Shown: positions 1 to 7,489 of the stretch, in pieces
Position numbering within the stretch: position 1 is the first letter of the stretch
Layout of the letters: each line of letters opens with the position of its first letter
Source: JBAVEL01 sp049587715
Lineage (GTDB): Bacteria > Bacteroidota > Ignavibacteria > UBA10030 > UBA6906
Direction: 5' to 3'
Assembly (NCBI GenBank): GCA_049587715.1
Contig: JBAVEL010000008.1
Coordinates: 1 to 11,337, forward strand
Length of the DNA: 11,337 bases
The notes under the pieces: model-generated
What the model was told of the DNA's origin: nothing
What the model saw: the letters and a program-made list of their open reading frames with translations, nothing else
Databases searched by the model: none
Position numbers and translations under genes: made by a program

Positions 1-347
1 GCGCCGGAGGGGGCGTGGTGCTGGAGGGGAGGGATACGGGCACGACGGTGTTTCCGGGGGCCGATCTGAAGGTGTTCATGGTGGCCGATGCCCGCCGGCG
101 GGCCCTGCGCCGGAGGGAGGATCTCCGGGGAAGCGGCATCGACGCCCCCGTGGAGGACCTCCAGCGGGAGATCGAAGAGCGGGACCGCAGGGATTCCACC
201 CGTGTGGAGAGCCCCCTGCGGAAGGCCGAGGATGCCGTGGAGATCGATACCTCGGGCCTTACCGTGGAGGAACAGGTGGAGGCGGTGGTGGCGCTGGCGC
301 GGCGACGCATGGAAGAGACCGGGGAGAGCGAATGCGGGTCACGATAG
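1..347 (+). CDS. cmk: Cytidylate kinase (CMP/dCMP kinase), C-terminal part
   Basis: The gene is cut by the left edge, and its codons run from base 3 to the TAG at 345-347. Cytidylate kinase transfers phosphate from ATP to CMP or dCMP in the cytoplasm, feeding CTP and dCTP synthesis. Seen: the fragment opens with VVLEGRDTGTTVFPGADLKV, which matches the family's conserved (V)xGRDxGTxVFPxAxxK block. This is followed by an arginine-rich AxxRAxRR-type segment, a charged lid-like stretch (QREIEERDRRDSTR) with the usual RDxxDxxR pattern, and the SPLRKAEDAVEIDTSGLTVEE ending typical of the family. Roughly the last half of a protein of about 220 residues is present. It overlaps the next gene, ispH, by 16 bases, so the two are very probably co-transcribed and translationally coupled. 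A cmk-ispH-rpsA order is known from several bacterial groups. The N-terminal P-loop lies outside the window. Confidence 0.93.
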   Translation, partial: AGGGVVLEGRDTGTTVFPGADLKVFMVADARRRALRRREDLRGSGIDAPVEDLQREIEERDRRDSTRVESPLRKAEDAVEIDTSGLTVEEQVEAVVALARRRMEETGESECGSR

Positions 348-1273
348 ACAGGAGCGCGGGGTTCTGCTGGGGTGTGGTCCGGACCATCGAGATCGCCGAA
401 AGGCAGATGGGGGAAACCGGGGAGTTGTACTCCCTGGGAGCGGTGATCCACAATCCCCGGGAGGTGGAGCGGCTCGAGGCACGCGGCCTCGGGACAATCA
501 GGCATGAGGACCTGCAGAAGCTGGGCGGAAAGACGGTGCTGATCCGGGCGCACGGGGAACCCCCCTCCACCTATGCGCGGGCGCGCGCACACGGGGTCAC
601 GCTGGTGGATGCCACCTGCCCGGTGGTGACGAAGGTGCAGGAGCGTATCCGGAAGTTCCATGACCAGGGCTACCAGGTGGTGATCTTCGGCAAGAAGGAG
701 CATGCCGAGGTGGTGGGGCTCGTGGGCCACACCGAGGGGCGGGCGGTGGTGGTCAGCACCCTGGAGGAGACCGCGCGGGTGGACTGCACCCGGAAGACCG
801 TACTCTTCTCCCAGACCACCATGGACAAGCACGCCTTTCAGGAGGTCGCCCGGGCGCTGCGGAGCCGGATCGCCGAGGTGGTACTGGGGAGCTTCGAGGA
901 GTCGGCGGTCGAGTTCCATGCCAAGGACACGATCTGCGGGCAGGTGTCGGGCCGGGAGGTCCGGCTGGCCGAGTTTGCCCGCCGGAATGATGTTGTGATC
1001 TTTGTGGCGGGCCGCACTTCCTCCAACGGGAAGGTGCTCCATGAGATCTGCCGCCGGGCCAACCCCCGGACGCACTTTGTGGAGAGCGAGAAGGAATTGA
1101 ACCCGGCATGGTTCGCCGGAGCTTCCGATGTCGGAATCAGCGGAGCCACCTCCACTCCCCAGTGGCTGATGGAACGGGTCCGGGATGCGGTGGAGTCGTT
1201 GGAGGGACCGGGCTCCGCGCGGCGGGAAATGCAACAGGCCATCCCAAAACAACAGGAACACTCACAACCCTAG
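332..1273 (+). CDS. ispH: 4-hydroxy-3-methylbut-2-enyl diphosphate reductase
   Basis: IspH (LytB) is a cytoplasmic Fe-S enzyme that converts HMBPP to IPP and DMAPP, the last step of the MEP isoprenoid pathway. The 313-residue length is normal. Seen: the three cluster cysteines C12 (GFCWGV), C96 (DATCPVV) and C202 (DTICG); the substrate-binding histidines H40 (VIHNP), H74 (RAHG) and H124 with proton-donor E126 (HAEVVG); SQTT at 160-163; and SSNGKVL near 230-236. That last motif is the variant I associate with Bacteroidetes-like IspH rather than the SSNS form of enterobacteria. The ATG at 332 puts GFCWGV at the expected distance from the N-terminus. About 20 C-terminal residues after the last recognisable helix are low-complexity and Q-rich (QQAIPKQQEHSQP). 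The gene overlaps cmk by 16 bases and is followed by a 108-base structured gap before rpsA. Confidence 0.97.
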   Translation: MRVTIDRSAGFCWGVVRTIEIAERQMGETGELYSLGAVIHNPREVERLEARGLGTIRHEDLQKLGGKTVLIRAHGEPPSTYARARAHGVTLVDATCPVVTKVQERIRKFHDQGYQVVIFGKKEHAEVVGLVGHTEGRAVVVSTLEETARVDCTRKTVLFSQTTMDKHAFQEVARALRSRIAEVVLGSFEESAVEFHAKDTICGQVSGREVRLAEFARRNDVVIFVAGRTSSNGKVLHEICRRANPRTHFVESEKELNPAWFAGASDVGISGATSTPQWLMERVRDAVESLEGPGSARREMQQAIPKQQEHSQP

Positions 1274-1284
1274 TACCCACGGAC

Positions 1285-1356
1285 GTTCCGCCGCGCCGGT
1301 CCGATGGCCGCCGGCGCGGAGGGAAGCAGTGCGGGGGCTGTCCCGTTTCATGGGAC
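1285..1356 (+). promoter_or_regulatory. Two stem-loops in the rpsA leader (putative)
   Basis: Seen: CCGCGCCGG at 1291-1299 pairs perfectly with CCGGCGCGG at 1311-1319 across an 11-base loop. After one G/A mismatch, 1286-1289 and 1321-1324 continue the stem (one G-T pair). A second hairpin, GTCCC (1340-1344) with GGGAC (1352-1356), ends 15 bases before the ribosome-binding site. No T-run follows either stem, so a simple intrinsic terminator is unlikely. Known: in gamma-proteobacteria, S1 represses its own mRNA through a structured rpsA leader. Inferred: these hairpins may do the same here, or may set an ispH/rpsA processing point. I see no convincing -35/-10 pair in the gap. Confidence 0.4.
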
Positions 1357-1381
1357 GTGATGTCAAACAGCAGGAGGATGA

Positions 1382-3196
1382 ATGGCTGACGAGACGACAG
1401 CGGAAGGACCCGGCACGAAGGCCGACGAGGTTCGCGAAACCCGGGTGCCCAGACAGCCGCGGGCTCCGGGGCGGCGCATCAACGCGGAAGACGCCACCTA
1501 CGGAGAGGCCGAGTTCAGCGACATGCTCAAACTGTACGAGAAGACCCTCGGATCCATCAGCGAGGGGGAGATCGTCCGGGGACGCGTTGTGGCAATCGGC
1601 GCCAGCGAGGTGGCGGTGGACATCGGCTTCAAGTCGGAGGGCGTGGTGCCCCTTGCGGAGTTCACCCGCCCGGAAGAGCTGAAGGTGGGGGAGGAAATCG
1701 AGGTGTTCCTCGAGAGCGTGGAGAACAAGGATGGGCAGCTCGTGCTCTCCCGGAAACGGGCCGACTTCATGCGGGTATGGGAGCGGGTCACCAAGGCTTT
1801 TGACACGGGGGAGGTTCTCCAGGGGCGGTGCGTCCGGCGGATCAAGGGGGGGATCGTGGTGGATCTCATGGGCATTGACGCCTTTCTCCCCGGATCCCAG
1901 ATCGACGTGCGCCCGGTGCGGGACTTCGACCAGTACATCGGCAAGACCATGGACTTCCGCGTCGTGAAGATCAACCACCCTTCCGAGAACGTGGTGGTGA
2001 GCCACAAGATCCTGGTGGAAGAGGAAATGTCCGGCCAGCGGAAGGCCATCCTGGAGAAGCTGGAAAAGAACCTCATTCTGGAGGGCACCGTCAAGGCCAT
2101 CACCGACTTCGGGGTGTTCGTGGACCTGGGGGGCGTGGACGGCCTGGTGCACATCACGGACCTCTCCTGGGGGCGGATCAGCCACCCTTCGGAGATCGTG
2201 AAGCTGGATCAGACAATCAACGTGGTGGTGCTGGATTTCGACCAGGAGCGGAAGCGCATCTCCCTGGGATACAAGCAGCTTCAGCCCCATCCGTGGGCCA
2301 ATGTCCAGGACAAGTATCCCGTGGGCACCAAGGTCCTGGGCAAGGTGGTGTCGCTGGCGGACTACGGGGCATTTGTGGAAATCGAGAAGGGGGTGGAGGG
2401 ACTCATCCACATCTCCGAGATGAGCTGGACGCAGCACATCAAGCATCCCTCGCAGGTGGTGTCCATGGGACAGATGGTCGAGGCCATCATCCTGAACCTG
2501 GACAAGGAGAACAAGAAGGCCTCGCTGGGGATCAAGCAGCTTGAGCCCGATCCCTGGCTGACCCTCATGCAGAAGTACCCCGTGGGTTCGCGCCACCGCG
2601 GAACCGTGCGGAACCTGACCAACTTCGGCGTGTTTGTGGAGCTGGAGCAGGGGGTGGACGGCCTGGTGCACATCTCGGACCTCTCCTGGACCAAGAAGAT
2701 ACGGCACCCTGGCGAGGTGGTGAAGAAGGGGGACGAGATCGAGGTGGTGATCCTGGGCGTGGATGTGGATCAGCGGCGCATCTCCCTGGGGCACAAGCAG
2801 ATCGGGGAAAACCCCTGGGACCGGTTCGGCGACAGCTACCGGGCGGGCACCGAGGTGGAGGGGAAGATCGTCCGGATCATCGAGAAGGGGGTCATCGTGG
2901 AGCTCCCCCTGGGTGTGGACGGCTTCGTCCCCGTATCCCAGCTCTCCATGACGCCGGTGAAGAACATCGCCGAGAAATTCAATGTGGACGATGTTCTGCC
3001 CCTGCGGGTGGTGGAATTCGACAAGGACTCCAAGAAGATCGTTCTCTCCGCCGTGGAGTACCTGAAGGGCAAGGAGACGAAGGTTCTGGAGGAATACCAG
3101 GAAAAGCACAAGCTTCCGGTTACCACCATCGGCGACGCCACGGGCCTCGCTCCCGGCGCGGCGTCGGGCGATACTTCGATTCCCGCCGAGAATTGA
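1382..3196 (+). CDS. rpsA: 30S ribosomal protein S1, six S1 domains
   Basis: S1 binds mRNA on the small ribosomal subunit and helps initiation on structured or weakly Shine-Dalgarno leaders. The protein has 604 residues. Seen: a charged, probably disordered N-terminal extension (1-55), then six OB-fold S1 repeats at about 60-126, 143-209, 229-298, 314-385, 400-473 and 488-558, and a short polar tail. Repeats 3-5 are closest to consensus: GVFVDLGGVDGLVHITDLSW, GAFVEIEKGVEGLIHISEMSW and GVFVELEQGVDGLVHISDLSW, each ending in a RKRISLG-like strand. Repeats 1 and 2 are more divergent, as expected for the ribosome-binding domains. The ATG start has a strong AGGAGG at 1372-1377, four bases upstream. 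The gene lies downstream of ispH and is closed by a hairpin at 3219-3252. No residue or domain is missing. Confidence 0.97.
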   Translation: MADETTAEGPGTKADEVRETRVPRQPRAPGRRINAEDATYGEAEFSDMLKLYEKTLGSISEGEIVRGRVVAIGASEVAVDIGFKSEGVVPLAEFTRPEELKVGEEIEVFLESVENKDGQLVLSRKRADFMRVWERVTKAFDTGEVLQGRCVRRIKGGIVVDLMGIDAFLPGSQIDVRPVRDFDQYIGKTMDFRVVKINHPSENVVVSHKILVEEEMSGQRKAILEKLEKNLILEGTVKAITDFGVFVDLGGVDGLVHITDLSWGRISHPSEIVKLDQTINVVVLDFDQERKRISLGYKQLQPHPWANVQDKYPVGTKVLGKVVSLADYGAFVEIEKGVEGLIHISEMSWTQHIKHPSQVVSMGQMVEAIILNLDKENKKASLGIKQLEPDPWLTLMQKYPVGSRHRGTVRNLTNFGVFVELEQGVDGLVHISDLSWTKKIRHPGEVVKKGDEIEVVILGVDVDQRRISLGHKQIGENPWDRFGDSYRAGTEVEGKIVRIIEKGVIVELPLGVDGFVPVSQLSMTPVKNIAEKFNVDDVLPLRVVEFDKDSKKIVLSAVEYLKGKETKVLEEYQEKHKLPVTTIGDATGLAPGAASGDTSIPAEN

Positions 3197-3218
3197 TCCG
3201 CTGCGGATGCACGACATT

Positions 3219-3252
3219 CGGGGAGCCCTCCGCCTGTGCGGAAGGCTCCCCG
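3219..3252 (+). terminator. Terminator-like hairpin after rpsA
   Basis: Seen: CGGGGAGCC (3219-3227) pairs with GGCTCCCCG (3244-3252). After one C/A mismatch, TCCGC (3229-3233) pairs with GCGGA (3238-3242) around a CTGT loop. The stem is long and very stable, but only TTGCTT follows, so the U-tract is poor. It starts 22 bases after the rpsA stop and ends 19 bases before mtaB. It may stop rpsA transcription fully or only in part; I see no separate promoter for mtaB between it and the ATG. Confidence 0.6.
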
Positions 3253-3271
3253 TTGCTTCCGGACCCCTGAG

Positions 3272-4585
3272 ATGCCCACGGTGGAAATCCATACACTGGG
3301 GTGCAAGCTCAACCAGGCGGAATCCGCCGCCGTCATCCGGCAGTTTGCCGCGCGCGGCTTTGCCGCCGTCCCCCCGGGCGCCGGAGCGGATGTGTGTGTC
3401 ATCAATACATGCACGGTGACCCACCGTGCGGACCGGGACTGCCGCCGGCTCATCCGCGGGGCTGTCCGGCGGAACCCCGCATCCGTCATCCTGGTGACGG
3501 GCTGCTACGCCCAGACGGAGCCGGAGCAGGCGGCCTCGCTCCCCGGGGTGGACGTGGTGCTGGGAACCGCGGAGAAGTTCAGGATCTTCGACGAACCGGA
3601 TCTTCTGGCGAAACAGGCGGTCCCACGGGTCCGGGTTTCCCCTGCGGCATCGGAGAAGGGGTTCGGCCCCGCCTTCACAGACGGATCGGAGGGACGCACC
3701 CGGGCCATCCTGAAGATCCAGGACGGCTGCGACTACGGGTGCAGCTTCTGCACGGTGGGGCCGGCGCGTGGACCTTCCAGGAGCCAGTCCCTCGAAGAAA
3801 CGGTCGCCCAGGCGGGGGTGCTCGCCGGGACGGGGTTCCGGGAAATCGTGCTGACCGGGGTGAATCCCGGGGAATACGGGAGGGACCGGGGCACCGACCT
3901 GTGTGCCCTTCTCGGCGGACTCGAACAGATACCCGGCCTCTGCCGCATCCGGCTGAGTTCCCTGGAGCCGAACCTTCTGACCCCCGGGCTCTTGGAGCGC
4001 ATGGCCGGCAGCCGGGTCGTCTGCCCCCATCTGCACCTCCCCCTCCAGAGCGGAAGCGACGGAGTGCTCCGCAGGATGCGCCGGCGGTACACCTCCTCCC
4101 GGTACCGCTCCATCGTGGAATCCGTGCGCGCCGTGCTGCCGGATGCCGGGATCGGGGCGGATATCATCGCGGGCTTCCCGGGGGAGACAGAGGAGGAATT
4201 CCGCGAGACCTGCCGCTTCCTGGCCCACCTTCCCCTTACCTATCTCCATGTGTTCTCCTACTCGGAGAGGCCGCGCACGCCCGCCGCCTTGATGGGCGAT
4301 CAGGTGTCTTCCCGGTGCCGGAGCGAGCGGAGCGGGATTCTCCGGGAAATCGGGGCACGGATGCGAAGGGAGTTCCATCACTCCCTGGTGGGTCGGGAGG
4401 TGGAGATCCTGGCCGAGGGGGAGACCTTTCAGGGTGTGCGGTCCGGCCTGACGGGGAGCTATGCGCGTGTGGAGATCCCCGCATCTTCCGCCGGGGAAAA
4501 CGAGCTTGTGAGGGTCCGGATTCTCCATGAGAGGGGCGGAACCCTGGTGGGGGAGGTGCGGGCCCGGGAGCGGGAGGCGGCGTGA
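3272..4585 (+). CDS. mtaB: tRNA (N6-threonylcarbamoyladenosine(37)-C2)-methylthiotransferase
   Basis: MtaB converts t6A37 to ms2t6A37 in tRNAs reading ANN codons, using two 4Fe-4S clusters and S-adenosylmethionine. The protein has 437 residues, normal for the family. Seen: an N-terminal UPF0004 domain with C11 (LGCKLNQAES), C47 (NTCTVT) and C78 (TGCYAQ); the radical SAM CX3CX2C motif at C153, C157, C160 (DGCDYGCSFC); HLPLQSGSD near 255-263; ADIIAGFPGETEEEF near 296-310; and a C-terminal TRAM domain at about 372-429. The LGCKLNQAES start and the VNPGEYG motif favour MtaB over MiaB and RimO. The ATG at 3272 is chosen because MPTVEIHTLGCKLNQ is the usual family start. A GTG at 3236 would add 12 residues encoded inside the preceding terminator stem. 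No strong Shine-Dalgarno is visible. The stop overlaps the next gene's start by 4 bases (GTGA). Oddity: CTVGPARG replaces the usual CxxPxARG spacing. Confidence 0.92.
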   Translation: MPTVEIHTLGCKLNQAESAAVIRQFAARGFAAVPPGAGADVCVINTCTVTHRADRDCRRLIRGAVRRNPASVILVTGCYAQTEPEQAASLPGVDVVLGTAEKFRIFDEPDLLAKQAVPRVRVSPAASEKGFGPAFTDGSEGRTRAILKIQDGCDYGCSFCTVGPARGPSRSQSLEETVAQAGVLAGTGFREIVLTGVNPGEYGRDRGTDLCALLGGLEQIPGLCRIRLSSLEPNLLTPGLLERMAGSRVVCPHLHLPLQSGSDGVLRRMRRRYTSSRYRSIVESVRAVLPDAGIGADIIAGFPGETEEEFRETCRFLAHLPLTYLHVFSYSERPRTPAALMGDQVSSRCRSERSGILREIGARMRREFHHSLVGREVEILAEGETFQGVRSGLTGSYARVEIPASSAGENELVRVRILHERGGTLVGEVRAREREAA

Positions 4586-5925
4586 AGATCGTCTCAGTGC
4601 AGCCGGGGAGCATCGCCGCGGAGCTGGGCATCAGGCCGGGGGACGACCTCCTGGAGCTGAACGACTCCCGGGTTCAGGACGGGATGGACCTGCGGTTCCG
4701 GGAGCAGGAGGCGCACCTGCAGGCCAGGGTGGCGCAGGCGGGTGGGGTGGTGCTCTTTGATATCGAGAAGGGGGAGGGGGAGTCCCTGGGAATGGAACTG
4801 GAGGAGATGAAGGTTCTCTCCTGCGGAAACGACTGCATCTTCTGTTTTGTGGATCAGAATCCCCCCCGCCTCCGGAAGTCTCTCTTTGTCCGGGACGGCG
4901 ACTACCGCCTCTCGTTCATGTACGGGAACTACACCACGCTGACCAACGCCGGGCCCGCTGTTCTCCGGCGCATCGTGGAGCAGCGTCTCTCTCCCCAGTA
5001 CATCTCGGTCCACACGACCGATCCGGATCTGCGCAGACGGCTGATGGGGTTGAAGAAGGACGACGGCGTGCTGGAGAAGATCCGCTACCTGCACGATCAC
5101 GGGATCGAGATGCATACGCAGATCGTGCTCTGCCCCGGGTTCAACGATGGAGAGGCCCTTCTCGGCACCATCCGGGATCTGTACGCTTTTCGGACGGCCG
5201 TCCGTTCCCTGGCGGTGGTGCCGGTGGGCCTCACCGATCACAGGGCTCACCTCGAGGAACTCCGCCGGGTGGATGCGGAGATGGCCTCCCGGGTGCTGGA
5301 TCAAATCGTCCCCCTTCAGAAGCAGTTCCGGAGGGAGACGGGAAGAGGTTTCGTCTATGCCTCCGACGAGTTCTACATCCTTGCCGGAAGGCCTCTCCCC
5401 GGCCGCCGGCACTACGACGGATATCCCCAGGTGGAGAACGGGGTGGGCCTGACGCGGAGCTTCCTGGAGCGGCTCCGCCGCTCGGAGCGGTTCTTCCCCA
5501 ATGGGCTCCCCGAGCCGCGGCGTCTTCTGGTCTTGACGGGGGAGCTGGCTGCGGGGATTCTGGAAAAGCATCTCATGAGCCGTCTGAAAAGGATCCAGAA
5601 TCTGACCTCCGTCCTGGTGGTCGCCCCCAACATCCTGTTCGGGAGGAGCGTCACGGTATCGGGGCTCCTTTCGGGAGGGTGTATCCGGGCGGCCCTCAGG
5701 CGGCACGCGGCGGACCTCGTGCTGCTTCCTCCCGAGATCCTCAATGCGGAGAATAGGCTCCTGGACGATATCTCGGTGGCGGAGCTGGAGGGCGAAACGG
5801 GGATGCGGATGCAGGTGTTCGGCAACCGGTGGAGGGAGGTGTTCTCCGCCCTCCGCACACAGGGTCTCGCGGCGCAGTCTCACACACGACTTCGAAAGGA
5901 AGATGCGGCATGCGTACAGGCCTGA
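4582..5925 (+). CDS. DUF512 family radical SAM protein with PDZ-like N-terminus
   Basis: The biochemical role of this family is not established to my knowledge. The protein has 447 residues. Seen: a PDZ-like N-terminal segment at about 1-60 (VQPGSIAAELGIRPGDDLLELN), then the cluster motif C81-X3-C85-X2-C88 (CGNDCIFCFVDQNP) of the family. Other conserved blocks follow: DYRLSFMYGNYTTLTN at 107-122, SPQYISVHTTDPDLRR at 137-152, QIVLCPGFNDG at 180-190, VVPVGLTDHR near 212-221, DEFYILAG near 262-269 and ENGVG at 285-289. The C-terminal DUF512 region carries LTGELAAGIL and FGRSVTVSGLLSGG. The GTG start at 4582 has GGGAGG four bases upstream and overlaps the mtaB stop, so translation is probably coupled. 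The next gene starts inside its last 16 bases. Its place between two tRNA-modification genes is suggestive but does not prove a tRNA substrate. Confidence 0.92.
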   Translation: MKIVSVQPGSIAAELGIRPGDDLLELNDSRVQDGMDLRFREQEAHLQARVAQAGGVVLFDIEKGEGESLGMELEEMKVLSCGNDCIFCFVDQNPPRLRKSLFVRDGDYRLSFMYGNYTTLTNAGPAVLRRIVEQRLSPQYISVHTTDPDLRRRLMGLKKDDGVLEKIRYLHDHGIEMHTQIVLCPGFNDGEALLGTIRDLYAFRTAVRSLAVVPVGLTDHRAHLEELRRVDAEMASRVLDQIVPLQKQFRRETGRGFVYASDEFYILAGRPLPGRRHYDGYPQVENGVGLTRSFLERLRRSERFFPNGLPEPRRLLVLTGELAAGILEKHLMSRLKRIQNLTSVLVVAPNILFGRSVTVSGLLSGGCIRAALRRHAADLVLLPPEILNAENRLLDDISVAELEGETGMRMQVFGNRWREVFSALRTQGLAAQSHTRLRKEDAACVQA

Positions 5926-6671
5926 TCGGTGTTCTTTGTGCGGCGGGTCTCGTGTCCGTGCACGGCTCGGACCTTCCGCAGAGGTTCGGTTCCAGGGCGG
6001 AGGCGGGCCTCCATCTGCTGGGGGGTGAGCAGGCGGCGGGCCTGAGGGACACGGGGCCGATCCCGCAGGCGGCACCCGAAGGGGGGCGGAAGTCCCCTGC
6101 TCTTGCAGCCGTCTACAGTCTCCTCGTGCCGGGCATGGGGGAGCTCTATGCGGACGGTTTCAGCTCCGGAAGGTACTTCCTGGCGGCCGAGGGGGGGCTC
6201 TGGCTCACATACGCCACGTTCGAAATCTACGGAAACGCCCTGAGGGATGACGCACGCTCGTTCGCCCGCTCGCGCGCGGGGGTGGATCCCGCAGGAAAGT
6301 CGGATCAGTTCTATGTGGATGTCGGGAACTTCATGAACGTGCGGGAGTTCAACGAGAAGCAGCTCCGGGACCGCGAACCCGAGCGCCTCTATGACCCGCT
6401 CACCTCGTCGTGGCAATGGGACACGGAGGCCTCCCGGGCGCAGTACCGGGAGCAGAGGGTGCGGTCGGAGACGATGTTCAACAACCGGAAGTTCGTGGTT
6501 GCCGCCGTGGTGATCAACCATGTGGCGAGCGCCATCAACGCGGCACGAAGCGCCGTATCCTACAACCGGGCCCTTGCGGCCCGCCCGGGGGATGTGGGTT
6601 TCCATGCGAGCGTGCTGGGTACTCCGGATAGCCCCCACGGTCTGCTCCTGACAGTCACCCGGGCTTTCTGA
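5910..6671 (+). CDS. DUF5683-like exported or membrane protein
   Basis: Function unknown. The protein has 253 residues. Seen: a signal-peptide-like N-terminus (R2, then a hydrophobic stretch 5-17, with possible cleavage near VHG/S at 19-20). A polar linker follows to about 60, then a block at 64-110 with PALAAVYSLLVPGMGELY and a hydrophobic AAEGGLWLTYATFEIYG helix. After that come DQFYVDVGNFMNVREFN, SSWQWDTEASRAQYREQR and, near 195-215, a hydrophobic segment with VVINHVASAINAARS. This succession (PGxGExYA, a WLxY helix, Yxxxgxyxxxxxyn, WxWD, yrxxR, NHxxSAixA) matches my memory of DUF5683-type proteins in the FCB group. The ATG at 5910 is chosen over an upstream GTG at 5829 because it has AAAGGAAG at 5895-5902 and gives the signal peptide. 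It overlaps the DUF512 gene by 16 bases and lies 11 bases before truA. Confidence 0.75.
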   Translation: MRTGLIGVLCAAGLVSVHGSDLPQRFGSRAEAGLHLLGGEQAAGLRDTGPIPQAAPEGGRKSPALAAVYSLLVPGMGELYADGFSSGRYFLAAEGGLWLTYATFEIYGNALRDDARSFARSRAGVDPAGKSDQFYVDVGNFMNVREFNEKQLRDREPERLYDPLTSSWQWDTEASRAQYREQRVRSETMFNNRKFVVAAVVINHVASAINAARSAVSYNRALAARPGDVGFHASVLGTPDSPHGLLLTVTRAF

Positions 6672-6682
6672 GGACAGCCCCC

Positions 6683-7432
6683 GTGCGCAACCTGAAGCTG
6701 GTCCTGGAATACGACGGGAGCAGGTTTGCGGGCTGGCAGATTCAGGCGCGGGAGCGGACCGTGCAGGGTGAGATCCGGAGCGTTCTGAGAAAGCTCCTGG
6801 GGGAGGAGGTGCAGCTCCACGGGGCAGGGCGAACGGATGCGGGGGTGCACGCCCGCGCCCAGGCGGCCAACTTCCGTACCTCCAGTCATCTTCCCGCGTC
6901 CACAATTCAGCGGGCCCTGAATGCCCTGCTCCCCGAGGATATTGCGGTGGTGGGAGCGGAAGACGTGGCGGCGGATTTCCACGCCCGGTACAGCGCCCGA
7001 TGGAGGATCTACAGCTACACGCTGACCCGGAGGCGGACCCCCCTGGGGCGGCACGCCCTCTGGGTGGTGACATGTCCTCTGGAGGTGGAACGGATGCAAC
7101 GGCTTGCGGCGAAGGTCCGTGGAGAGCACGATTTCCGGTCCTTCTGCACGTCGGCGTCGGAGGTGAAGGGGTTCCGGTGCACGGTAGCCGACTCCTTCTG
7201 GACCGAAACGGGCGAACACCTGGTATTCGAGATCCGGGCCAACCGCTTTCTCCACGGGATGGTGCGGGCTCTTGTGGGAACGATGGTGGACGCCGGGCGG
7301 GGGCACCTGGCCGGGGATTCCTTTGAGGCCATACTGGCCGGAGGCGACAGGCGCCTGGCGGGACCTGCGGCGCCTGCGAAGGGTCTCGTCCTGGAGCGGG
7401 TCCTCTACGGGGACGCGGATCCCGCGGGTTGA
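6683..7432 (+). CDS. truA: tRNA pseudouridine(38-40) synthase
   Basis: TruA isomerises uridines 38-40 in the anticodon arm of many tRNAs. The protein has 249 residues, a normal length. Seen: the opening LVLEYDGSRFAGWQIQ (6-21); catalytic D52 in GAGRTDAGVHARAQ (47-60); ALNALLPEDIAV near 78-89; FHARYSARWRIYSYTL at 99-114, with Y110 at the expected active-site tyrosine; GEHDFRSFC at 147-155; and FEIRANRFLHGMVRALVGTM near 182-201. The usual NGFLYHMVR appears here as NRFLHGMVR. The start is GTG at 6683 with GAGGA at 6670-6674, eight bases upstream and overlapping the previous stop. It is the last gene of the mtaB-DUF512-DUF5683-truA run. A new promoter begins at its stop codon. Confidence 0.96.
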   Translation: MRNLKLVLEYDGSRFAGWQIQARERTVQGEIRSVLRKLLGEEVQLHGAGRTDAGVHARAQAANFRTSSHLPASTIQRALNALLPEDIAVVGAEDVAADFHARYSARWRIYSYTLTRRRTPLGRHALWVVTCPLEVERMQRLAAKVRGEHDFRSFCTSASEVKGFRCTVADSFWTETGEHLVFEIRANRFLHGMVRALVGTMVDAGRGHLAGDSFEAILAGGDRRLAGPAAPAKGLVLERVLYGDADPAG

Positions 7433-7457
7433 TTTTGGCCCTCCGGGCGGGTATATT
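7429..7457 (+). promoter_or_regulatory. Sigma-70-like promoter for the STAS gene
   Basis: Seen: TTGATT at 7429-7434, a 17-base spacer, then TATATT at 7452-7457. The -35 box overlaps the truA stop codon. Expected transcription start is about 7464, leaving a leader of roughly 25 bases with a GGAG at 7480-7483. The box sequences and spacing match the promoter before comM (7854-7882), which strengthens both calls. Confidence 0.7.
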
Positions 7458-7489
7458 CACGGAAGTTCCACACACTGGTGGAGAGGCTT

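Noticed and set aside
3236..3271. GTG start that would extend MtaB by 12 residues
   Set aside because: It lies in the loop and stem of the rpsA terminator hairpin, and the ATG at 3272 gives the normal family N-terminus.
1262..4528. A 1088-codon open frame on the minus strand opposite rpsA and mtaB
   Set aside because: It lies wholly opposite two well-conserved genes. Its His/Pro/Asp-rich translation has no family features, and high GC with strong third-position bias makes such antisense frames common.
4594..7475. Long minus-strand frames (4594-6075 and 5880-7475)
   Set aside because: They are antisense shadows of the DUF512, DUF5683-like and truA genes, with low-complexity Pro/Arg translations.
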